From Otis tarda (lineage: Eukaryota; Chordata; Aves; Otidiformes; Otididae), in the NCBI GenBank assembly GCA_026413225.1, contig CM048552.1, positions 195,127,553 through 195,191,552 on the forward strand: a DNA stretch of 64,000 bases, written 5' to 3'. The notes beneath the pieces were generated by a model. That model did not search any database, was not told the origin of the DNA, and worked only from the letters and a program-made list of their open reading frames with translations. Of this stretch, positions 1 through 9,956 are shown one piece after another (position 1 is the first letter of the stretch; each line of letters starts with the position of its first letter). The translations under genes and the position numbers were made by a program.

Positions 1-1081
1 GAATGCACATATCCTTCCAATTAGTAAACAAGAATAATACGTTGAGATGTTATTCCCTCAAACTTTGCTTCTGAACACTTTTAAAGTAAAGCAAATAAAG
101 CTTCCACTTCCTGCTGTTTTTGTGGTAAGAATACATTTTACATTCTAGAATCCATATTTCAAAGTAAAGGAGATACACAAACAGAGCACAGAGATACACA
201 AACCACAACAGTATGCCTAAGAAACACATACTTGGTGTTCTCAGTAACTGCCGTGCGTCTGTTTTGGATGACATAATTTCATTCAGCTATTGAAAAGAAT
301 CAATGTTCATCTGCATAGTACCAGCTGTCACGTATGATTATGCATCACACAATCTGTTCTAGGCTAGCCGCTGCTCCTCGCTTCTGCCCATTTCATTCGC
401 TTTTGTCCAACACTATTTTTTCCTATTTATTCGTAATACAGCTTCCTAAGTTCTTGGACTGCAGTCTGTCTCGTAGCAGTACCCCCATCCCCAATATTTG
501 TGATAGTCAAGCTCAGTTTCTCTTCAGACTTCAGTTGCTGGTGTTTAAATAGAAAACAGAAACCAAATGCCACAACTGCCCACATATTCCTATATTTCTA
601 ATCAGCTGAAAAATACTCATTAAAGATGCATCAGAGAAACAAAAGTAAAATATCCCCAAAGTCTGTTCCCAGTTCAACCCTCTTCATTCTTATAAAAGAG
701 CTAATTACCAAACAGACCTGTTCACATAAAGTTCATTACAGCAAGAAATTCTGTATAAAGAATTCTTTGATAACATATTCTATCTCCCTTCTGCTGAAGG
801 ATGAAACTCATTAGGGGGACACAAATATGAAGTCTACCTTTTCATTATGACCACTGTCACTGTTGTACACGAATGGAACAATCCTTTAACAACAAGTAAC
901 AGTGCCCAGAACTGCAGGGCTCCACTCTGGTTTGCAGACTTAAAATTTTGGCTGCAAAGCAGACTGCAATTAGTAAGAGGGAAAAAAGCTCACGTATGAC
1001 CACTAACTTCTACATTACGAGAAAGATCTAGCTGCATTTTTTTTGGCCTGTACAACATTAAAATCCAAATTAGGTCCTTAC
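1..1081 (-). other. NUP58: NUP58 intron 3 (left part)
   Basis: This AT-rich stretch follows the exon 3 donor. I found no further FG-repeat exon in it on the minus strand, and the short ORFs look like chance. I see no repeat family or RNA gene. Confidence 0.7.
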
Positions 1082-1117
1082 CTAGTGTCAGTCCTGTAGC
1101 AATAGTTGTTGCTGTTC
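1082..1117 (-). CDS. NUP58: NUP58 coding exon 3 (small)
   Basis: This 36-base exon completes codons for (T)GTATTIATGLTLG, against TGIATTITTGLTLG in human. The acceptor is aaagcag and the donor is gtaagg. Phase is preserved with exon 2 (one carried base) and with the next exon, which lies off the left edge. Confidence 0.9.
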
Positions 1118-4100
1118 CTGCTTTAAGAATGAAAACAGAGTAAGAATAGTAACTGAAGACCACAGAGCAGTTATGATAGCAAAAAACACAAAACAAAACG
1201 CTGAAATAATGGAACATTTTGAGACAATACGTAGACTATTATACAAGTTTTTTTCTGTAGTATGTTGAAAGCAAAACAACATTAACATAGAAAACAGTAT
1301 TTGTAAGCACCAGCAGCACAAATCAAAACATAACTGACTTCAAGAAATGTCATTTTTCTTCATAAGAATCCACTAACAGTGAAGCTGATGTTAACACAGC
1401 AGTATAGCAAGTTGTTTGAAACTTCAAATAAATGAAGGTAAATAAATATATGGTAACTAGTAATTCTATAAAGTATTTTTTTTCCAGCCATATGGCAGTA
1501 AATAACATTGGCATGTAAACCAGCAGCGTTAGAGTATAACAAGGAGGATTACAAAGTCCAAAGTCTCTGTAAAACCCTGCGTCATGATTCAGGGTTTCTG
1601 AATCATGGTAATTAAAAGATTATTTTGAACATAGTGCTGTGCCATCACATATTTAAAAAAAATATTTAATTAGAAGATCAATCATTGAGAACTAAAAGAA
1701 AATTACCTGAATGTAGCCACAGTAAAACAGGCTTGCAATCTACTGTTGAATTTATTTCTAGTAGATTGGTTCTTAGAACTTCCCCTGCCTACTCACACAA
1801 GTGTACAAGAAAGAAAGACCATTTTGTCTAGTAATATTGAAGCCAAAGTCATTGTTATGTCTGCATGATGTCTGAAAAAAAATACCTCCAGTCAGAAAAG
1901 TTTTATTCTTTTGCACTCCAATACTCCTATAAGAATCTGTAAGTTCATGGCTGAATTAGAAACCTAAGAAAATATTAATAAATTTCTTTACGCCTACTGC
2001 CAACATTAAAAAAACCCAAACAACAAAACCAGAAATGTTTACTGTAGGATTACAAACATCACATTACAAATACTAATAGTCTCACTGTGTTTTAAAATAT
2101 TTTTCAGATCAAAATATACTTAGTCTTAAATCGTAATTTTGAGCATCTAGATGAATAGTTAATTTCTAGAAAACATCAGGATTCAAATTATGGAGCAATT
2201 CACACACAGGCCAAGGCACAGTTTTCTGGTAACTGTATTTGTGCTTCCACGCTATTCAATGAAGCCTTTTTACAGAAATACAAGTAATACTCTGAGCTAC
2301 TGTAAAAAAGTAAGCACATTATGATGACACAGTTTTTGTGTACATATGATATATTTCTTCATTGTCGATTCAAATTTCCGCTGTGTAAGATTTTTTTCTA
2401 CCTGTACTGGTTCCTCCTAGTGTAAAGCCAGTGGTTGATTTTGATCCAAAAAGTCCACTTCCAAAGCCCACTGAAGGAGCTGATGTAGTTGCTGTAGCAG
2501 TAGAAGACCCCAGAGTTCCAAAATTAAGTCCTCCTGTTGAGCTATTACAAAATAAGATTATTAGTAATAATTATCTTTCAAACTAAAAAAAATCCACCCC
2601 CTCCTTATTTCAGTTTCTCTCCCATACCATCATTCATTTTCCTGAACCACACACAACAGAGTTGGACAAAACAGAGTCCAAGCTCACTGTCACCAAACAG
2701 AAAGAGAAAGTTTATCTCCCCGTTTCCTTCGACAGCTCCAGAACTCCCACTGTTTCCTGACACTTGACTTCAGCACTTGTTCAACTTCTTGCTGAGCTGA
2801 TACATCTTGCTAGACCAGTGGGAGATAAGAACTGTTCTCCGTTAGATCATCTCATTATTTCTGCCTAATCATTCTCCCAGAACTATGGAAATAGGAGAAC
2901 AAATGCTAGAGGCAGCAGGAAGATGATAACAAACCTGCAAGAACAACTTTTCAAAGCAGATTACAAGTCCAGTTAGACACCTTTGACTAGAAACCTCAAC
3001 CAATATTACTTTATCTCATTCTACAGTGGTAAGCAGAAGACATACAACCATTCACATCAACAGCACAACTTTGCCCTGCCTTACCACCAAAACACACTGA
3101 TGCATTAACTCATTTTCTAACCAAAATGCTATCCCTCCCCACAGGTGCAAACCACAGAGGACCCATGCCTACCATACTTTCTTTTCTGACTGTATACTTG
3201 TCAGAAAATTACAGAAATAAGCTTCCACAGCTATTTTCACAGGTGAAAGGGAAGAGAGACGAAGGAGACAATGAGAGATCAGTCACTATCAGTAAAATTA
3301 AGCCTTTTAAAATTTATTTTGGGTAACACATTTTAGAAGTTTCACGGCAAATGGAGAACAAGATTTACATTTAGCAGGGAATGCATTGAGTTACTGTAAA
3401 AAAAAAAAACCACAAAGAAATATAATAATCATGATTATCGCTAACCAATGAAATTACAGGTACTAACAGCCAAACAAGTCTACAATTTAAAAAATTTTGT
3501 TCTCAAATTGACAAAAAAAATCAGTTGAATAATTTATTTGTAGTAACTTCCTACTCCCATTTGTGAGCCTTTTTAGAAACTAGGTAAGTTTCTCTAACTT
3601 AAAAATAATTTTACAGAAGTACAACAGTAGCACTGAAACAAAATGCAATTTAGACTTCAGGGTAACAGTTGTCAAAAAGTATTTTATGTTTCAGATGTTC
3701 AATATTCTCTCACTGTTCCCTTACCTCCTCTCTCTTTTTCTATGATGTCAGCTCCTAGGCATAACAAATAAAACACAAAAGTAAAACCTTAAACAAACAA
3801 AAAAAAGGGCTACAATTAGCTTTTATATTAGAAGTTTTCAAAATATCTACAAAACTGATTGTGCCAACCCAAAAAAAGTTGGTTGCAAGTTCAAAATCTA
3901 GGTGTGAGTTATTCTTAAAGTAGTAATTCAGGAAGCAGACTGGCCAAGAATTTTAGACAGACCCACTAATTGTCCAGTTCACAGGAGCCAAAGCATTTCA
4001 GCTTTCTTTACTCACAAAATTTCAACATACCAAACTACAGCACCATGACCTAACCGCTTGTAGACTTGAGCTTACAACATGGTGCTTCTCAGTAGTCAAG

Positions 4101-6511
4101 AGTTTATGTTTCTCATATTTTTCCAGTACAGACAAAGATGACACTTCTGTGCAAATTCTTCTTGTTTCAGGATCCCAGTACAAGAAAGCTAAGGTACAAA
4201 ACATGCAATTCAGTACTATAGGACAAAAAAATAAAAACCCCCAAGTAAAACGAAATGGCATTTTGTTTGTTTGTTTAAGACAGAAAGAAACCAAAACGTA
4301 GAAATAAAGTAACAGCAGTGATCTCACCAACTCTCACCAGGAGAAAGCACATGCCAAGAAGGACTATCTACTCTCCACAGATGGAAGGAAAAGATGCTCA
4401 GGTCACTGAAGTCAGGTCTTAACTCTAATCTTCAGAACTAGAACAAAGCATTGCACCTGGCAAAAGCATACTACAGACAGCACTGAGTAACAAAAAAAAG
4501 AGCGTGAGTACCTGAGCAGGAATTGGTGCAATGCACAAATTAGGTAGGCTGGCATACCACATAGGCTTTGGGCCACCAGAACATAACCTTTGACTGGTTA
4601 CACTAATCACTAATACTTATGCCTAGACCTCACAACAAAGCCCCTTTACTCCCAACATCTGGTGATATTGTCTTGGGTCCAGCTTAGAACAACAGCTTCT
4701 TCTTATAGTCTCAAACATGTTCTCAAGCAAACCATCCCACAGGGATGCTCAAGATTCTTTCACCAATCATCCAGGAGTAAAAAGGCCTTTTCCTCTGTGA
4801 TACTCCTTGATCAAGAGCCCTGAACACTCATCCTGCTTGTAAGAACAAATACACAAATAAAAATGCAGAATATCATACTGCTACTAATTAGCACCTGTTA
4901 AACTCTAACTTATTATTTTTAAGAGATTAAAAAGCCAGCTAGAACAACAAAAAAAAACCCAAACCAAACATAAAAATATTTAAGTTCAATAATCAGACAA
5001 GTGCAGATCAACAAGAAAAGAAGTTTCCCTTGTTTCAGGCAGTACATTTAGAAGAGTGGTTTTGAATAAAAAAGTATTATTTTAACTTGCTCATTTTAAT
5101 CACAGGAAACCTGCATTAAACAGGCATGAAATAAAATAAACTTAACTCCTTACGAACCCCATATAAACTTCACTGTGGGGGTTAAAAAAAAAAAACAAAA
5201 CAAAACAAGCACAGGCAACACAAGAATATCATCAATCTGTCACGATCTCAAAAGTAAGAGTATTAGAGAAGACTCAGAAACCTTGTTCCCTCTCATACAG
5301 GCTTCCAAAAAGCAATACTGCCATTTAATCCAGAAGATACTCTTTCAGATGCAGATGTTCTGCTCCCTTCCCCTCACACTGCTAATTCCTGATAATTCTG
5401 ACAGACAAGTATTTTTAAATATATCTGTTTCAGGTGAAGTTCCCTTGAGTCCCTCACCCTGCCCATTTAGATTATATTACAGCAATCAATTTTGCCTGAT
5501 CAGATTTGGGAAAAACTCTGACAGAAGACTCCACTACAACAGCCCTGATCTTCAACAGAGGCAAGCAAGTCAGAAAAAAAAATAATCTCTGGTAGTACAG
5601 TTGCACGCAAAAAGAAATAAAAATGAGGGGAAAAAAAAAAAATCACAGCAACAACCAAGATTTACCTATTACTCTGAGAAACCTAAATACTAATTGTGCC
5701 TTTCGTATGCATTTTTGGGCACATGCACACCAAAGCACAGCAAAATTATTTTACTCCAAGACACTGTACATCGAATGCAAGGTTGTCTGCGTCAGAAAGG
5801 ATAAGGTTGCACCCAACTTCGGGGAGAAAAAAAAAGGAATTTCACATTCGAACATTAAGCATTTGGGCTCTGACATCGACGAGTGTCACACCGCGCACGC
5901 AAGCTCGGGCTGACTGCTGAAGTCTGGCTACGCACACAATTCGCGTTCTGTGTTCAGAACGTTAGAGCCCACGGTGAAGGGAGACACCCTGCTCCGACAA
6001 ACCCAAAATAAAGCAGAATTAGGAGAGCCTCTCCCTTTGCCATTAGCTGCTGAACAGATCGGTCCCCACGCCTGCACTGACAAAGCCGACCGCGAAGCAG
6101 ATGGGGCAGGAATAGCACCCCTGCACGCTGGGCAGCCGCGGTGAAGCCGGTTCATCCGCGCACCGAGGGCTCTTTCGGCCAAGAGTGCCGGAGCTCCGGG
6201 CCCCTCCGGGGGCAGCAAGAGAGGCGCCGAGACCCGCGGCCTGCGCTTTCCCCCGCCCCGCAGCACTCACTCACACACACGCGGGTGCCGCCCGCGGTGC
6301 GACGGCGGCCTCGGCGGCCCCAGGCCGCGGGAGCCCGGGGATAAGGGCCTGCGGGCAGGGCTGAGAAGGGCAGGGGTTGGGGGGCGCCGCGTTACCTCGG
6401 CGTGGCGACTCCGAAGGAAAAGCCGCCGCCGCCTCCTCCTCCTCCGGTCCCGGCTGCGGCGGCCGCCGCGGAGCCCAGGGTCCCCGTACCGAAAGAGAAG
6501 CCCGCAGACAT
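1082..6511 (-). CDS. NUP58: NUP58 (NUPL1) nucleoporin, N-terminal exons 1-3, partial
   Basis: This is the 5' end of the gene for nucleoporin p58/p45, an FG-repeat protein of the central transport channel that works with NUP62 and NUP54 in the nuclear pore. The three exons, read on the minus strand (6511-6396, 2541-2402, 1117-1082), join in frame with GT-AG borders into about 97 residues. These are rich in Gly, Ser, Thr and FG-type dipeptides, including FSFG, NFGTLGS, GFGSGLFGS and GFTLGG, and they align by memory to the human N-terminus. The product starts MSAGFSFGTGTLGS. The remaining FG repeats, the coiled-coil core and the C-terminal FG part lie left of base 1. The gene is divergent from MTMR6, as in human. 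The identification is firm; the exon borders are my own reading. Confidence 0.93.
1118..2401 (-). other. NUP58: NUP58 intron 2
   Basis: This is intron between exons 2 and 3. It is AT-rich with scattered A and T runs. I see no coding exon, RNA gene or recognisable transposable element. Confidence 0.75.
2402..2541 (-). CDS. NUP58: NUP58 coding exon 2 (FG repeats)
   Basis: This 140-base exon has an acceptor (ttttgtaatag) just above 2541 and a donor (gtagaa) below 2402. With the 2 bases carried from exon 1 it reads SSTGGLNFGTLGSS and later GFGSGLFGSKSTTGFTLGG. These are FG-type repeats that bind transport receptors, and they match the human segment closely. Confidence 0.93.
2542..6395 (-). other. 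NUP58: NUP58 intron 1
   Basis: This 3.85 kb first intron is AT-rich from 2542 to about 5850, with many short A runs. It becomes CpG-rich from about 5870 toward exon 1, where the promoter island extends into it. The 136-residue plus-strand ORF at 5175-5585 is low-complexity and shows no protein features I recognise, so I do not call it. Confidence 0.75.
6396..6511 (-). CDS. NUP58: NUP58 coding exon 1
   Basis: The exon begins with ATG (minus strand, 6511-6509) in a good Kozak context (gccgccATGT) and ends at a GT donor at 6395-6394. It encodes 38 codons plus 2 bases: MSAGFSFGTGTLGS, then six Ala, Gly-Thr, eight Gly and FSFGVATP. The Ala/Gly run is coded by GC-rich triplets and is likely to vary in length between individuals or species. 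The human protein starts MSTGFSFGSGTLGS. Confidence 0.92.
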
Positions 6512-6710
6512 GGCGGCAGCGGCGGGAACGGCCGGAGAGCGGGGCTGGAAGACGGCAGCGGGCCCCGGCGGCAGGGGCCGGGGAGGGCAGCGCTGGCGGC
6601 CTCCTCGGGGGGGGCAACAGCGGCCTCCTCAGCGCCGCATCACGCCCGGCGCCAACTTCGAACCGAGCGGCGGCAGCGAGGGGGCGGACAGCGGCCACGT
6701 TCCCTCCGCG

Positions 6711-6733
6711 CGCCCGCCGCAATGCACCACGGG
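6711..6733 (-). promoter_or_regulatory. Possible ZNF143/THAP11-type site upstream of NUP58
   Basis: On the minus strand the sequence reads TCCCGTGGTGCATTGCGGCG, about 200 bases upstream of the NUP58 start codon. It resembles the 3' half of the ZNF143/THAP11 consensus (TCCCAGxATGCATTGCG). Such sites are common in housekeeping promoters. This is a pattern match only. Confidence 0.35.
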
Positions 6734-6960
6734 ACAGCGCAGCCGCCGCGCCGCCCGCCGGCTCTTAAAGCCACAGTAACGTGCGGGGCGGCCGGAGCCA
6801 GTCAGCCCCCGAGGCCCTTCGTCTGGTCACCCCGCGGCCTTTGCGGAGGTTTTGTGACGGCCCGCCTGTTGGCCCCGACGCCTGCTCCGCTGCTGCGGCT
6901 CCCCACGGCTCCTGACGGGCAGACGGGACAGGCTGTGGTACCTCAAAAGTTACCTCCAGG

Positions 6961-8248
6961 CGACCAGCCAGGAAGCAGGAAACAGCTCCAAAGCCAACTC
7001 AAATTCCATGAAAACCCCAAACCCCCTTAATGTCAGGCTGAGCCTAGGCCTGCAGCCAGCACACCGGCACATGGTTCTCGTCTGCCTCTCCAAGCACCCA
7101 TCATTTTGTCACACTGTTGTACAAACTACAGCACCCGAATATCACAATCTCAATTGCTAATTACTGCTCGCGTTTTCCCTGCCGGGCTGTGTGGGCCACA
7201 GGGTGCTGTGTGAAGCTGCGTAAATGGTTCCATCGTAAACGGTTCCATCCCTGCCACGAGTGGTCGCAGGATCACGACACAGCTTGTAGAAAACCGGGGA
7301 ACTGTAAGAAGCCACTGCTGAAATGCAGGGGAGTTTCTCGGAGTATCCTACACATCACATTTTCTCAGGAAAAGGCATTACTAGATTTTTCTTTTAAATC
7401 AACCTGATAGTCTAGGTGAATCATAGTGCTATGAAAGATTTTACATGATTACCTCCAGATTTTCTCAAAGCATCGCAAACAACGCAAAACCCTCTGTAGT
7501 CTGCTGCTCAGTGCTGTGGCTGCTGAAGACTATGGATGGCTGAGAGATATTATTTACTGAAAAGATCTTTGAGATTATTTATGGGTGACTGGATTGCTGT
7601 CCTTTACACAAGGCAGAGCTTCAGGCACATAGTAAATGTAATTTGTGATGTTTAGTCCACATTTACTTATATATTACATGCACATGCATATCTTTGAACA
7701 TCTTTAAAAAATGAAAGCCCCAAAACTGTGAAAATGTTAAGGGGCATGTATAGAGTGATTTCTACAGAGTCATTTCTCAACAAGTTCTTCTGAACTGAGA
7801 GGCCACGAAGTGACAAGGCATATTGGCACAACAGGAAAAGGAGACCTGTCAAGGAAAGAGTGATGCCTTCACAGTAGGATTTTAATAACTCGTGACGGTC
7901 TATGAATGTCACCACTCAAAAAACTTTCTAAGTTCAAGACCATGAAATCTGTATGTTAGTAAATGAGGCTGATTTTGTATAAAAACTGTCCTACTGAATA
8001 ATTTCAAATTTAGAAAGTAATAATGAAAATAGCAAGACTTACACAGCCCATTCTGCAACATTTAAGCTAAGTTTTATCACATCTCTGAACTACTGTACAG
8101 CACACACAAGATTTTTGTGCACTGGCACCCACACAACTATGACATGGATGAGTCACTGCACTATGCAGCTTGCTACTTTGTTCTTGTACAGCCTAAAACT
8201 CCAAACCCCTCCGCTCCTCACACTTTCACCAAGAAGTTCTTACTACCA
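6961..8248. other. Intergenic DNA between NUP58 promoter and CR1
   Basis: This is unassigned sequence between the two divergent genes. It falls from GC-rich to AT-rich, with no ORF or RNA I can support. The 96-residue plus-strand ORF at 7117-7407 is Cys-rich but unrecognised, has no visible gene context, and is probably chance. Confidence 0.6.
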
Positions 8249-9343
8249 TAAGGCCTTTGGCATCATCTCCCATAAGATCCCCACAGAGAAGCTGTTGACG
8301 TATGGGCTGGATGAACAGTGACGTGGATTGAAAACTGGCTGAACATGGGAGGGCCCACAGGGAGGTGATGAGTGGCACAGAATCGAGTTGGACGCCAGTA
8401 GTGACCCAGGTCCAGTTCTGTTTAACATCTTCATTAATGACCTGGATGATGGAGCAGAGTGTACCCTCAGCACGTTTGCTGATGACATCAAACTGGGAGG
8501 AGTGGCTGCTATGCCAGCATGTGGTGCTGCTATCCAGAGGGACCGTGACAGCCTGGAGAAATGGGCTGAAAGGAAAGTTCAACAAGAAGTACTAAGTCCT
8601 GTACCTGGGGAGGAACAACCCTGGCCACCAGTATATGCTGGGGGGCAGCCAGACAGAAAGATACATTGCTGTAAAGGACATGGGGGTCCTTGGTGGACAC
8701 CAAGTTGAACATAACACAGCAATGGGCCCTTGCTGAAAGAAGGTGAGTGGCATCCTGGGCTGCATGAGGCAAAGTATGGCCAGCTGGCTGAGGGAGGTGA
8801 TCCTTCCCCTCTACTCAGCACTTGTGAGGCCACACCTGGAGTGTTGTGCCCAGTGCTGGGCCTTTCAGCACAAAGAGACTCATGGATATACTGGAGAAAA
8901 ACCAACAAAGGGCAATGAAGATGATGAAGGGACTGGAACATCTCTTCTATCATGAAGAGCTGAGAGAGCTGGGACTGTTCATCCTAAGGATGAGAAGGCT
9001 CAGGGTGATCTCATCAATGTGTATAAAGGGAAGGTGCACAAAGGATGGAGTCAGGCTCTCATCAGTGGTGCCCAGTGAAAGGACCAGAGGCAATGGGCAT
9101 ACTCTGAAACAGAGGAGGTTCCCTCTGAACATCAGGAAAGACTTATTCCCTGTGAGGGTGACTGAGCACTGGCACGTTATCTAAAAAGGTGGTGGAGTCT
9201 TCATCCTTGGTGATATCCCAAAGCCATCTGGACACAGTGCCAGGCACCCAGCTCTAGGTGGCCCTTCCTGAGTAGGGGGGCTGGACCAGATGCCTCCAGA
9301 GGTCCCTTCCCACATCAATCCCTCTGATTCTACAATACTACAA
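8249..9343 (+). mobile_element. CR1 LINE fragment, 5'-truncated, old
   Basis: This is the C-terminal part of a CR1 reverse transcriptase plus the 3'UTR. Recognisable segments lie in shifted frames. They include KAFGIISHKI near the start, then [20 protein letters not shown] with FADDIKLGG (the catalytic FADD motif), [20 protein letters not shown], and [12 protein letters not shown]-like residues. The 3' end has the usual CR1 tail (gaccagatgcctccagaggtccc) and degenerate 8-base repeats at about 9327-9342. Several frame breaks and many substitutions make it an old, inactive copy. It sits between the divergent NUP58 and MTMR6 promoters and adds about 1.1 kb to the gap. Confidence 0.9.
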
Positions 9344-9728
9344 GAAAAAGGACCATCTTCCAGGAATTTCACCATTCATAAGACTCATTAAAAAGACTGA
9401 AACTTCCCATGCCATAAACAGAGGCCTGGACAAACACGGAATGGCTTCTTCCACACACCTATGTCACCCCACTGTGTGCCCTCTCCTCAGGGCTGGCTGC
9501 CAGGCAAGGTTTCATGGCCAGTACTGAGCTCCGTGGCTCCCAGCAAAGCAACCACAGCCCCTTTTCCCCCGCTGAATCTCACAGAGAATCTTTGAGGCGC
9601 TGCGGGACATAGCGTGGCCCGGTCCCTCCCCGTCCGGTCGGTCCCCACCGCCACATCTCTACACTTCACGCCTCGGCCGCTCCCGCCCAGGACATGGCGT
9701 CGCCTCACCGCATCCCTGCGCGCCCGAC

Positions 9729-9740
9729 TGCGCATGCGCG
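9729..9740. promoter_or_regulatory. NRF1 consensus site
   Basis: TGCGCATGCGCG is an exact match to the palindromic NRF1 consensus YGCGCAYGCGCR. It lies about 200 bases upstream of the MTMR6 start codon inside the CpG island. Confidence 0.6.
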
Positions 9741-9852
9741 CCGTCCGCGGCGCGGCGGAGGCGTCGTGTCCTCCCGCCCGCCGCCAGGGGGCGCTGTAGG
9801 GAGCCAGGCCAGGCTTTGTTCCGCCCCCGCGGCGCTCTCGCTCCGCCCCGCC

Positions 9853-9861
9853 CCGGAAGCG
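9853..9861 (+). promoter_or_regulatory. ETS-family site next to GC boxes
   Basis: CCGGAAGCG matches the ETS/GABPA core. It directly follows two CCGCCCC-type Sp1 boxes and lies about 75 bases before the MTMR6 ATG, a common core layout in TATA-less promoters. This is a motif match only. Confidence 0.45.
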
Positions 9862-9932
9862 TTTCTAGGTGACGGCCGCCCCGGCCCGGTAACACCACGG
9901 CGGGCGGCGGCTGCAGCTGAGCGGGCATCGCT

Positions 9933-9956
9933 ATGGAGCACATCCGCACCACCAAG
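9933..9956 (+). CDS. MTMR6: MTMR6 exon 1 (coding part)
   Basis: ATG to the AAG|gtac donor encodes residues 1-8, MEHIRTTK, identical to human by memory. The 5'UTR extends upstream by an unknown distance. Confidence 0.95.

Larger units (their letters stand above)
5870..6960 (-). promoter_or_regulatory. NUP58: CpG island promoter of NUP58
   Basis: The GC content and CpG density rise sharply from about 5.87 kb to 6.96 kb, covering exon 1 of NUP58 and the sequence just upstream. No TATA box is evident, as expected for a housekeeping nucleoporin promoter. Many Met-to-stop ORFs overlap here in several frames (such as 6377-7030 on the plus strand), which is usual for stop-poor GC-rich DNA. The transcription start cannot be fixed from sequence alone. 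Confidence 0.75.

Noticed and set aside
5175-5585. 136-residue plus-strand ORF inside NUP58 intron 1
   Set aside because: It starts in an A/C-rich simple sequence and ends in a Lys run, with no recognisable domain or splice context.
6377-7030. 217-residue plus-strand ORF over the NUP58 promoter
   Set aside because: It is antisense to NUP58 exon 1 in a stop-poor CpG island, and its Arg/Pro/Gly-rich composition is what GC-rich DNA gives in any frame.
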